NCBI RefSeq assembly: GCF_035594125.1 | Contig: NC_087163.1 | Location: 12,186,001-12,250,000, forward strand | Length of the DNA stretch: 64,000 bases | Reading direction: 5' to 3' | From: Scylla paramamosain | Lineage: Eukaryota > Arthropoda > Malacostraca > Decapoda > Portunidae | Shown here: in pieces, positions 37,401-64,000 of the stretch | How positions within the stretch are numbered: the first letter of the stretch is position 1 | Layout of the letters: every line of letters starts with the position of its first letter | Program-made: the position numbers and the translations under genes | Notes under the pieces: model-generated | Databases searched by the model: none | Seen by the model: the letters and a program-made list of their open reading frames with translations, nothing else | What the model was told of the DNA's origin: nothing

Positions 37401-38995
37401 AAAACTGAAAATAACTTTTTTGATAATATTCTTTTATGACATGATTGCCCTGAATTTTCCGAGAATTTTGGCATCTCGGTACCTATGAAGATGAAAAAAA
37501 AAAATCCTATTTATTTTATTTTATTATTTTTTTTTTCTAAATAAAAAGTGTAATTTGTGGGTTTTAGCTTTTTGGCACTTAACGAACTTAAAAAAAACAC
37601 TTATAATACACGTTTCACGTAATGTCTATTTGTTTCCCAAACATAATGTTCTTTGCATGTACTTAAACGTTTTTATAGAAAACATGATCAAAAACACTCA
37701 AAAAACTTGTTTTTGGTAATGTTATTCTGTTTTTCCATAAAGCTTGTTTTGCATGCGTTTTAGCGGTTTGGTATATAAGGGGATAAAAAACACTTAAAGG
37801 GAAATTCTTCGTAAAAGTTGGTTTTATTCCCATGTAATGTAATCGTTCTGCTTTTTAGTGTTTTGTTGCATATCACGCTGAAAAACACTCAAAAGACTCT
37901 TTTCTGGTAATGTCATTTTTTTTCCCCAAATGATGCTAGTTTTGCATTTTCGTAACCAAAAATGTGAAAAACACTCAAAATACGCAATTTGGTAAGGTAG
38001 TTCTGCTTATCGATTAAAAGTGTTATTCATGGATTTATTCATTTTGGTATGTAAGAAATTTCTCTATATACACGAGTTTTTTGCGCTTATTGCCTTGTGG
38101 TTCTTTTAAAACTAAAAAAACACTCATTATACACGTTTTTCGTAATGTCCTTTTGCTTCCTAATATAGAGTGCTTTACATCCATTTTTGCATTTTTTCTA
38201 GGTAATAAGCTCAAAAACACTCAAAATATATCTATTTGGTAATGCTATTCTATTTCTTCATATAGGATGGTTTGTATCTGCTTTAGCGTTTTTCTATGTA
38301 AAACACAGAAAAGACATGTTTTCAGTAATTTTCTTTTGTATTTACATATTGACTGACTTCCATATTATTTATCGTTTTGGTGCCTAACATGCTGAAAAAC
38401 ACTGAAAAGACAGGTTTCTGGTAAAGTCGTTTAACTTCCCTATATGTGGCTTTGCATGCACTTTAGTGTTTGGTACATAACAATCCGAAAAAAAAGTATA
38501 ATTAATTTTTATGATAATGTTCTTTTTTCCACATAAATTCCCTGAATTTTGGCAGATTTTTGGCATCTCGGTACCTATGAAGATGAATAACGGAAAAAAA
38601 AAATCCCATTTTTTTTTTATTTATTATTTATTTTTTTTTTTCTAAAGAGTATTATTTGTGGGTTTTAGCTTTTTGTTACTGAAGGAACTTAAAAATCACT
38701 CATAATACGTTTCTCGTAATATTCTTTCGTTTCCCAAACATAAGGATCTTTGCATGTACTTAAGCGTTTTTATAGATAACATGATCAAAAACACTCAAAA
38801 TACATGTATTTGGTAATGTTATTCTGTTTCTCCATAAAATGTATTATGCAGGCGTTTTAGCATTTTGGTATGTAAGTAGCTCAAAAACACTTAAAGGTAA
38901 GTTCTTGGTAAAATTTGGTTTTATTCCCATGTAATGTGATTGCCCTGGCTTTTAGTGCTTTATTGCGTAACACGCACAAAAACACTGAAAAGACA

Positions 38996-39460
38996 TGCAA
39001 AGCCTCCCATATGAGGAAATTAAAGACATTACTAGAAATCTGTCTTTTGAGTGTTTTCAGCATGTTAGGCACCAAAACGATAAATAATAAGGAACTCACT
39101 CTATGTGGGAATCCTAAAGAAAATTACTGAAAACGTGTCTTCTCAGTGTTTTACGTAGAAAAACGCTAAACCTGATAGAAACCAACCAATATGAAGAGGC
39201 AGAAAAACATTACCAAAAATGTATATTTTGAGTGTTATTGAGCTTGTTACCTACAAAAAAAAAACGCGAAAATAGATACAAAGCTCTCTATATTGGGAAA
39301 CAAAGGGACATTGCGAGAAAAGTGTATAATGAATGTTTTATAGTTCAAAAAAACCACAAGGCAAAAAACGCAAAAACTCGGGTATATGGAGAAGTTTCTT
39401 ATATACAAAAAATGCTTAACTCTCTTAATTGAGAAACAGAGCAACCTTACTAAATGCGTG
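38996..39460 (-). repeat. Inverted monomer module, copy 5
   Basis: Closest in its surroundings to copy 1: both are followed by a similar 1.7-kb context that includes GCAGAAAAACACTC and TTGTAAAGTCGTTAAATTT. The matching place in the right palindrome arm (about 58620) has lost it in a deletion of about 0.78 kb. Confidence 0.85.
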
Positions 39461-42400
39461 TCAAAAACACTAAAAGGCAAGTTTTTCATAAAAGTTGGTT
39501 TTATTCCTATGTAATGTGATTGAACTGCTTTTTAGTGCTTTATTGCCTAACACGCTCAAAAAATCTCAAAGACACTTTTCTGGTAATGTCATTTTTTTTC
39601 CACATAAAGCTAGTTTCGCTTGGAATTTAGGGTTTTGGTAACTAAGAATGTAAAAAAAACACTCAATACACGCATTTTGTTCTGAATGTTCTCTTTCTTG
39701 ATTAAGAGTGTTATTCATGAGTTTCAGTATTTTGGTATCTTAGAAACTTCTCCATAATCGAGTTTTTGCGTTTTTTGCCTTGTGATTCTGGTGAAACTAT
39801 AAAACATTCATTATACACGTTTCTCGTTATGTCCTTCTTTTTTTCCTTATATAGAGTGCTTTGCATCCATTTTCGCGTTTTTTTTTTTTATGTAACAAGC
39901 TCAAAACACACAAAATATACTTTTTTGGTAATGTTATTCTATTTCTTCATATTGATTGGTTTGCATCCGTTTTAGCGTTTTTCTTCGTAAATCTTTTAAA
40001 AGACACGTTTTCAGTAATTTTTTTTTGGATTTCCATATAGAGTGACTTTCAAATTATTTATCGTTTTGGTGCCTAACATGCAGAAAAACACTCAAAAGAC
40101 AGGTTTCTTGTAAAGTCGTTAAATTTCATCAGATAGGTGGCTTTGCTTACAGTTTATTGTTTGGAACATAACATAATAAAAAAAATGAACTTTTTCGATG
40201 TTTTTTCCACATAATTTCCCTGAATTTTGACAGAATTTTGGCATCTTGGTATCTATGAACATCAATACCAAAAAAAAAAAAAATGCTATTTTTTTATTTT
40301 TTTATTTTTTCTCTATAAAGAGTATTATTTGTAGGTTTTAACGTTTTGGTATTTAAGGAACTTAAAAACATTCATAATACACATTTCTCGTAATGTCTTT
40401 TCGTTTCCCAAATATGGGGATCTTTAAATGTATTAAAGAGTTTTTATAAGTAACATGATAAAAAAAAACACTCAAAACACTTGTTTTTGGTAATGTTATT
40501 CTGCTTCTTCAAAAAGGAGTTTTTTGTATGTGTTCTAGCGATTTGATATGTAAGGAGCTGAAAAACACTTCCAGGCAAGTTCTTGGTAAAAGTTGGTTTT
40601 ATTCCAATGTAATATGATTGTCCTGCTTTTTAGAGCTTTATTGCCTAACACGCTCAAAAACTCTGAAAGGATATTTCTGGTAATTTCATTTTTGTCCCAT
40701 ATAAAGCTAGTTTCGCATGCTATTTAGGGTTTTGCGAAGAATGTGAAAAAAAAACTCTCAAAATACACGCATTTGGTAATGTTGTTCTGTTTCTCAATTA
40801 AGATTGTTATTCAGGAGTTTTAACATTTTGGTATCTAAGAAACTTCTTTTATATACACGAGTTTTTGCGTTTTTTGCCTTGTGGTTCTTGTGAACCACAA
40901 GTTTTTTTGCCCGAAAATAGTAACACACTCATTATACATGTTTCTCGTAATGTTCTTTTCTTTCCCAATAAGGAGTGCTTTGCATCCATTTTCGCGTTTT
41001 TGGTAGGTAACATGCTCAAAAACACTAAAATTATACCTCTTTGGTAATGTTATTCTATTTTTTCATATTTGTTGGTTTTCATCTGTTTTAGCGTTTTTTC
41101 TACGTAAAACACCGAAAAGACACGTTTTCAGTAATTTTGTTTTCAATTCCCAAAGAATATTGCCAGAATTTTGGCATCTTAATACCTATGAAGATGAATA
41201 ACAAAAAAAAAAAAAAATTTTTTTATTTTTTTCTCTACAAAGAGTGTTATTTGTGGGTTTTAGCTTTTTTGGTACTTAAGGAACTGAAAAACACTCATAA
41301 TACACATTTTCCTTAATATCCTTTCGTTTTCAAAACATAATGTTCTTTGCATGTATTTAAGCGTTTTTATAAATGACATGATCAAAAACACTCAAAATAC
41401 ATGTTTTTGGAAATGTTACTCTGTTTCTACATAAAGGGTGTTTTGCATGCGTTTTAGCGTTTTGGTATGTAAAGAGTTTAAAAAAACAGTTAAAGGCAAG
41501 TTCTTCGTAAAAGTTGGTTTTATTCCCATGTTATGTGATTGTTCAGTTTTTTAGTGCTTTATTGCATATCACGCTCAAAAACACTCAAAAGACACTTTTC
41601 TGGTAATATATTTTTTTCCCCACATAAAGCTAGTTTCGCATGTAATTTGGGATTTTCGTAACTAAGAATGTGAAAAACACTCAAAATACACACATTTGGT
41701 AAGGTAGTTCTGTTTCTCAATTAAAAGTGTTATCCATGAGTTTTAGCATTTTGGTATGTAAGAAAACTTCTCTATATACACGAGTTTTTGCGTTTTTTGT
41801 CTTGTGGTTCTTGTGAAACTATAAAACAATCATTATACACGTTTCTCTAAATGTCCTTTTTTTCTTCCCACTATAGAGTGCTTTTACATCCATTTTCGCG
41901 TTTTTTTGTAGGTAAAAAGCTCAAAAAGACTTTTTGGTAATGTTATTCTATTTCTTTATATTCGTTGCTTTGCATCCGTTTTAGCGTTTTTTTCTACGTA
42001 AAACACTCAAAAGACACGTTTTCAGTAATTTTCTTTTGGATTCACATATTGACTGACTTCCATATTATTTATCGGTTTGGTGCCTAAAATGCGGAAAAAC
42101 ACTGATAAGAGAGGTTTCTGGTAAAGTCGTTTAATTTCCTCATATAGGTGGCTTTGCATACACTTTAGGGTTTGGTAAATAACAATCCGAAAAAAAAGCT
42201 ATAATTAACTTTTTTGATAATGTTCTTTTTTCCACATAAATTCCCTGAATTTTGGCAGAATTTTTTTTTATTTTTATTTTTTTCTCTTTAAAGAGTGTTA
42301 TTTGTGGGTTTTAACGTTTTGGTACTTAAGGAACTTAAAAACAGTCATAATACACGTTTCTCGTAATGTCCTTTCGTTTCCCAAAGATAGGGTTCTTTGC

Positions 42401-43930
42401 ATGTATTTAAGCGTTTTTATAGGTAACATGATCAAAAACACTTAAAACACATGTTTTTTTGTAATGTTTTTCTGCTTCTCCATAAAGGAGTGTTTTGCAT
42501 GCGTTTTAGCGCTTTGGTATGTAAGGAGCTCAAAGACACATAATGGCAAGTTCTTGGTCAAAGTTGGTATCATTCCCATGTAATGTGATTGCCCTGCTTT
42601 CTAGTGCTTTATTGCCTAACACGCTCAAAAACACTCAAAAGACACTTCTGGTAATGTCATTTTTCTCCCACATAAAGCTAGTTTCGCATGCTATTTGGGA
42701 TTTTGCTAAGAATGTGAAAAACACTGAAAATACACGCTTTTGGTAAGAATGTTCTGTTTCTCAATTAAGATTGTTATTCATGAATTTCAGCATTTTGGTA
42801 TCTAAAAAACTTCTTTATATACACGAGTTTTTGCGCTTTTTGCCTTGTGGTTCTTGTGAACCTTAAGTTCTTTTGCTCGAAAATAATAAGACACTCATTA
42901 TACACGTTTCTCGTAATGTCCTTTTGTTTCCCAATAGGGAGTGCTTTACATCCATTTTCACCTTTCTTGTAGGTAACAAGCTCAAAAACACTCAAAATAT
43001 AGCTTTTTTGTAATGTTATTCTTTTTTTTTTTCATATTGGTTGGTTTGCATCCTTTTTAGCGTTTTTTCTACGTAAAACACTGAAAAGACACGTTTTCAC
43101 TAATTTTGTTTTGGATTCCCATATAGATTAACTTCCCTTGCTTTTATCGTTTTGATGCCTAACATGCTGAAAAACACAGTTTTCTGGGAAAGACGTTTGA
43201 TTTCCCCATATAGGTGGTTTTGCATGCACTTTAGGGTTTGCTACATAACCGTCGAGAAAAAAAAAGCTAAAATTAACTTTTTTGATAATGTTCTTATTTC
43301 AGAAAATTTCCTGAAATTTGCTTAAATTTTGGCACCTCGGTACCTGTGAAGATGAATAAGAAAGAAAAAAAAATCTCGTATTTATTTATTTATTTTTTTT
43401 CTTAATAGAGAGTTATTTGTGGCTTTTAGCTTTTTGGTACTTAATGAATTTAAAAATACTCATAATACACGTTTCTCGTAATGTCCTTTCGTTTCTCAAA
43501 AATAGGGTTCTTAGCATGTATTTAAGCGTTTTATTGGTAACATGATCAAAAACACTCAAAATACATGTTTTTGGTAATGTTATTCTGTTTCTCCATAAAG
43601 TGTGTTTTGCATGCGTTTTAGCGTTTTGGTATATAAGGAGCTCAAAAACACTTAAAGGCAAGTTCTTGATAAACATTGGTTTTGTTCCCATGTAATGTGA
43701 TTGCCCTTCTTTTTAATGCTTTACTGCCTATCACGCTCAAAAACACTCAATAGACACTTTTCTGAAAATGTTTTTTTTTTTTACCACATAAAGCTGGTTT
43801 CGCAATCAATTTGGGTTTTGGGTAACTAAGAATGTGAAAAGCACTCAAAATACACGCATTTAGTAAGGTTTTTCTGTTTCTCAATTAAGAGTGTTATTCA
43901 TGAGTTTCGGCATTTTGGTATCTAGGAAAC

Positions 43931-46900
43931 TAGCTAGTTTCGCATGTAATTTGGGATTTTCGTAACTAAGAATGTGAAAAACACTCAAGATACACACATT
44001 TTGTAAGGTAATTCTGTTTCTCAATTAAAAGTGTTATTCTTGAGTTTCATCATTTTTGTATCTAAGAAATTTCTCTAGGTACAGGAGTTTTTGAGTTTTT
44101 TGCCTTTTGGTTCTTGTGGAACTATAAAACACTCATTATACACGTTTCTCAGAATGTCCTTTTGTTTTGCAATACTTTACATCCATTTTTGCATTTTTTT
44201 TTAGGTAACAAGCACAAAAACATTCAAAATATACATTTTTTGTAATGTTATTCTATTTCTTCATATTGGTTGGTTTCCATTCTTTTTAGCGTTTTTCTAC
44301 GTAAAACAATGAAAAGACACGTTTTCAGTAATTTTGTTTTGGATTCCCATATTGAGTGACATCCATGTTATTATCGTTTTGGTTCCTAAAATACTGAAAA
44401 ACACTCAAAAGTAAGGTTTTTCGTAAAGTCGTTTAATTTACTCATGTAGGTGGCTTTGCATTCACTTAAGAGTTTGGTACATAACATTCCGAAAAAAAAG
44501 CTAAAATTAACTTTTTTTATAATATTTTTTATCACATAATTGCCCAGAATTTTCCCAGAATTTTGGCATCTCGGTACCTATGAAGATGAATAACAAAAAA
44601 AAAAAAAAAAAATGCCGTTTTTTTATATATTTATTTATTTTTCTTTATAAAGAGTGTTATTTGTGGGTTTTAGTTTTTTGGTTCTTAAGGAACTTAAAAA
44701 CACCCATAATACACGTTTCTCATAATGTCCTTTCGTTTCCCAAATATAGGGTTTTTTGCATGTATTTTCGCGTTTTTATAGGTAGCATGATCAAAAACAC
44801 TCAAAATACATGTTTTTGGTAATGTTATTGTAATTCTCCATAAAGGGTGTTTTGCATTCGTTTTAGCGTTTTGGTATGTAAGGAGCTCAAAAAAAAAACT
44901 TAAAGGCAAGTTCTTGGTAAAAGTTGGTTTCATTCCCATGTAATGTTATTGCCCTGCTTTTTAGTGCTTTATTGCCTAACACGCTCAAAAACACTCAAAG
45001 TCACTTTTTCTGGTAATGTCATTTCTTACCAACATAAAGCTGGTTTTATATGCAATTTGGGGTTTTGGTAAATAAGAATGTGAAAAACACTCAATATACA
45101 CGCATTTCGTAAGGTTGTTATGTACCAGCATTTTGGTAACTAAGAAACTTCTCCATATACACGAGTTTTGTGCGTTCTTTGCCTTGTGGTTCTTGTGAAA
45201 CTATAAAACACTCATTATTCACGTTTCTCGTAATGTCCTTTTGTTTCCCAATATATAGTGCTTTGCATCCTTTTCCGCGTTTTTTGTAGGTAACAAGATT
45301 AAAAACACTCAAAATATACCATTTCGGTAATATTCTATTTCTTCATATTTGTTGCTTTGCATCCGTTTTAGCGTTTTTCTACCTAAAACACAGAAAAGAC
45401 ACGTTTTCAGTATTTTGTTTTGGATTCTCATATAGAGTGACTTCCATATTATTTATCGTTTTGATGCTTAACAAGCTGAAAATCACTCAAAAGACAGCTT
45501 TCTGGTAAAGTCGTTTAATTTACTCATATAGGTGGCTTTGCATGCACTTTAGGGTTTGGTAAATAACAGTCGGTAAAAAAGCTAAAATTAACTTTTTTGA
45601 TAATGATCTTTTATCACATAATTGCCCTGAATTTTGCCAGAATTTGGCATCTTGGTACCTATGAAGATGAATAAAAAAATATAAAAAATTCCTGTTTTTC
45701 TATTTATTTATTTATTTATTTTTCTGAATAAAGGGTGTTACTTGTGGGTTTTACCTTTTTGGTTCTTAAGGAACTGGAAAACACTCATAATACACGTTTC
45801 TCGTAATATCCTTTCCTTTCCCAAACATAAGGTTCTTTGCATGTATTTAAGCGTTTTTTATAGATCACATGATTAAAAAACACTCAAAATACCTGTTGTT
45901 GGTTATGTTATTTTGTTTCTATATAAAGTGTGTTTTGCATTAGTTTTAGCGCATATAAGGAGCTGAAAAACACTTAAAGGCAAGTTCTTGGTAAACGTTG
46001 GTTTTATTCCATGTAATGTGATTGCCCTTCTTTTTAGTGCTTCATTGCCTAAGACTCTCAAAAACACTCAAAAGACACTTTTCTGGTAATGTCATTTTTT
46101 TCCCACATAAAGCTATATTCGCATGGAATTTCGTTTTTTTTTTTTAACTAAGAATGTGAAATAACACTCAAAATACACGCATTTAGTAAGGTTGTTTTGT
46201 TTTTCTATTAAGAGTTTTATTCATGAGTTTCAGCATTTTGGTATCTAAGAAACTTCTCCATATATACGAGTTTTTGTGTTTTTTGCCTTGTGGATCTTTT
46301 GAAACTATAAAACACTCATTATACACGATTCTCGTAATGTCCTTTTGTTTCCCAATATAGATTGCTTTGCATGCATTTTCGCGTTTTTTTTTTTTTTGTA
46401 GGTAACAAGTTCAAAAATACTCAAAATATACGTTTTTGAGGATGTTTTTCTATTTCTTCGTATTGGTTGGTTTGCATCCGTTTTAGTGTTTTTCTACTTA
46501 AAACACTGAGAAGACATGTTTTCAGTAATATTGTTTTGGATTCCCATATTGATTTACTTCAATGGTATTTATCGTTTTGGTGCCTAACATGCTAAAAAAC
46601 AGTCAAAAGACAGGTTTCTTGTAAAGTTGTTTAATTTCCATATATAGGTGGCTTTGCATGCACTTTAGGGTTTGGTACATAACAATCCGAAAAAAAAATC
46701 TAGAATTAACTTTTTTGATAATGTTCTTTTTTCCATATAATTTCCCTGAATTTTGCCAGAATTTTGGCATCTTGGCACCTATGAAGATGAATAACAAAAA
46801 AAAAAAAAATTGCTATTTTTTTATTTATTTATTTTTTTCTCTATAAAGAGTGTTATTTGTGGGTTTTAGCTTTTTGGTACTTAAGGAACTTAAAAACACT

Positions 46901-47504
46901 CATAATGCATGTTTCTCATAACGTCCTTTCGTTTCCAAAATATAGGGTTCTTTGCATGTATTTAAGCGTTTTTATAGGTAACATGATCAAAAACACTCAA
47001 AATACATGTTTTTTGTAATGTTTTTTTCTATTTCTCCATAAAGGGTGTTTTGCATGTGTTTTAGCGTTTCAATATGTAAGGAGCTGAAAAACACTTAAAG
47101 GCAAGTTCTTGGTAAAATTAGGTTTTATTTCCATGTAATGTGATTGCCCTGCTTTATAGTGCTTTATTGCCTAACACGCTCAAAAACACTCAAAAGACAC
47201 TTCTGGTAATGTCATTTTTTTTTTTTCCACATAAAGCTTGTTTCACATGCAATTTGGGGTTTTGGTAACTAAGAATGTGAAAAACACTCAAAATACACGC
47301 ATTTGGTAAGGTTGTTCTGTATCTCAATTAAGAGTGTTATTCATGAGTTTCAGTGTTTTGGTACCTAAGAATCTCAAAAACACTCATAATGCACGTTTCT
47401 CGTAATGTCGCTCTTTTTCTTCATATAGGGTGCTTTGCATGCATTTTGTCATTTTTTTTTCACGTAATAGCTGAAAAACACTAGAAATACACGCTTTTGG
47501 TAAT
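43931..47504 (+). repeat. Forward higher-order satellite array, block 4
   Basis: Three forward HOR units, starting near 44300, 45375 and 46495, after an out-of-phase joint at 43931. In the 44300 unit the monomers can be read as A (about 100 bp), B (94), C1+C2 (about 204, with A-tract and T-tract), D (97), E, F, G, H (shortened here), I and J, together about 1.08 kb. From about 47350 the monomers become diverged. The block is cut by the LINE fragment. Confidence 0.9.
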
Positions 47505-48290
47505 AAGAACATAAGAACATAAGAAATAAGTAAATCTGTAAGAAGAATCTGCTATTTTTGACTCCATTATTTTACATTCAACAGAAGTTAAGCTGACAGG
47601 TTAGACGTTAAAGTTTTATCTCCTTTCTTAAAGGTAGGTACTATATTCGCCTGCCTCCGAATTACCGATACCTCACATGACTAAAGTGATTTCCTAAGGA
47701 CAGAAACTAACAGTTTACTTATAACCTTTTTCCTTTCCTTAAATACTGTGGAATATTTTTCATCTGGTCCTGGTGACTTGAACTTTTCAACTTATCTATC
47801 TCCTGTTCCACTATCTCTTTTAGTTATGGTAATATCTGTCAGCTTCTCATCCTCTTCTACTCTAAATATCTTCTCACTATTCGGCAAATCCTGCATGTTT
47901 TCCTGGGCAAAGACAATTAAAAAATACTCGTTCACAATTTTACTAATCTCCTCTCAACAACTAATCAGGTCTCATTCTGCTGTCTTTAAGGAACTATTGT
48001 TTCTCTATTCTTCGTCTTATATGCCTGATAAAATCCCTTGAGGTCCATCTTCGCTTGGCTGGCTACCTTTAATTCATAACTATTTTTAGCTTTCCTTGTT
48101 AAACTCCTGACTTTTCTAATTCATTATATTATGGCCTTAAAACCACTTCCCCTGTCTTTAATCTCATATATACTTCTCCTTCGCCCTATGTAGTGTTTTA
48201 ACCTCAGTCATCCATTTAGGACCATTTTTCTGTGATCTTATTCTTCTGTAAGGGATGTTCCCTAACTTTCTTGAATGTAATTTATCAACG
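47505..48290 (-). pseudogene. Decayed CR1/Rex-like LINE reverse transcriptase fragment
   Basis: Non-satellite insertion. On the minus strand, broken frames give the landmarks of a CR1-type reverse transcriptase in the right order. First comes W-M-T-E-V-K (about 48210). Then an uninterrupted stretch with A-S-Q-A-K and K-G-F-Y-Q-A-Y-K (about 48010-48060), then N-E-Y-F (about 47920), then K-S-P-G-P-D at 47762-47779, then F-K-K-G-D-K-T at about 47612-47632. The last two are in the same frame with the spacing usual for this clade, but stops and frameshifts lie elsewhere. The catalytic domain beyond F-K-K-G is absent, as are the endonuclease and any 3' tail. The fragment is old and non-functional. 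It ends in AAGAACATAAGAAC, a short repeat of the kind that often borders such fragments. Confidence 0.85.

Positions 48291-64000
<15,710 letters not shown>

Larger units (their letters stand above)
30941..43930 (+). repeat. Forward higher-order satellite array, block 3 (left palindrome arm within it)
   Basis: About eleven more HOR units in forward order, with starts near 31695, 32810, 34010, 35065, 36095, 37195, 38295, 39990, 41100, 41990 and 43070. The part from about 33.0 to 43.87 kb is matched, in reverse, by 54350 to about 63.2 kb. The 38295-39990 unit is the 1.7-kb variant with an inverted module. The block ends at about 43931, where GGTATCTAGGAAACT is joined out of phase to AGCTAGTTTCGC. 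No gene is seen. Confidence 0.92.

Noticed and set aside
43413..43691. Open frame of about 90 residues (MGTKPMFIKN...) recurring at 23926-24147 and 54525-54800, and many similar frames of 60-110 residues
   Set aside because: They are translations of the satellite in whichever frame lacks stops. They follow HOR homology, start anywhere in the monomer, and show no domain or codon signal.
47748..48041. 97-residue open frame on the plus strand
   Set aside because: It is the antisense shadow of the decayed LINE reverse transcriptase on the minus strand.

Overview
The window is AT-rich eukaryotic repeat DNA, almost certainly from an animal. I see no host protein gene, tRNA, rRNA or CRISPR array. 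About 90% of it is one satellite family with a monomer of roughly 95 bp. The many short open frames in it are translations of the satellite, not genes. Animal origin is inferred from a Gmr1-like Ty3/gypsy retrotransposon and a decayed CR1/Rex-like LINE fragment; I cannot name the species.

Layout. (1) 1-6225: satellite in forward orientation, arranged as a higher-order repeat (HOR) of about 1.1 kb made of about 11 distinct monomer types. (2) 6226-11846: a 5.6-kb LTR retrotransposon on the minus strand, inserted in the A/T tract of one HOR and flanked by a 4-bp duplication (ATAT). (3) 11847-28770: forward HOR array. (4) 28771-30940: about 2.2 kb of divergent, non-HOR monomers in reverse orientation. 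(5) 30941-43930: forward HOR array. (6) 43931-47504: further forward HOR copies, out of phase with block 5. (7) 47505-48290: CR1-like reverse transcriptase remnant on the minus strand. (8) 48291-54178: divergent, mostly forward monomers without HOR order, with one inverted patch. (9) 54179-54349: pure (AT)n, about 85 units. (10) 54350-64000: HOR array in reverse orientation, a near-copy of about 33.0-43.87 kb. Blocks 5 and 10 therefore form a giant imperfect palindrome around a 10.5-kb spacer.

Inside the forward arrays a 1.7-kb HOR variant recurs. It carries a roughly 0.45-kb inverted module, seen at five positions with shared junctions, which could fold back on forward monomers just downstream. 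This points to amplification of a rearranged unit rather than repeated independent inversions.

The retrotransposon has gag, a zinc knuckle, a protease-like segment, reverse transcriptase and RNase H in a single frame. RNase H lies last, next to the polypurine tract, and a stretch resembling the lead-in to integrase lies before RT. This is the Gmr1-type order (gag-PR-IN-RT-RH) with the integrase core missing and the frame kept. With near-identical LTRs and one in-frame stop in gag, it looks like a recently inserted, non-autonomous copy.
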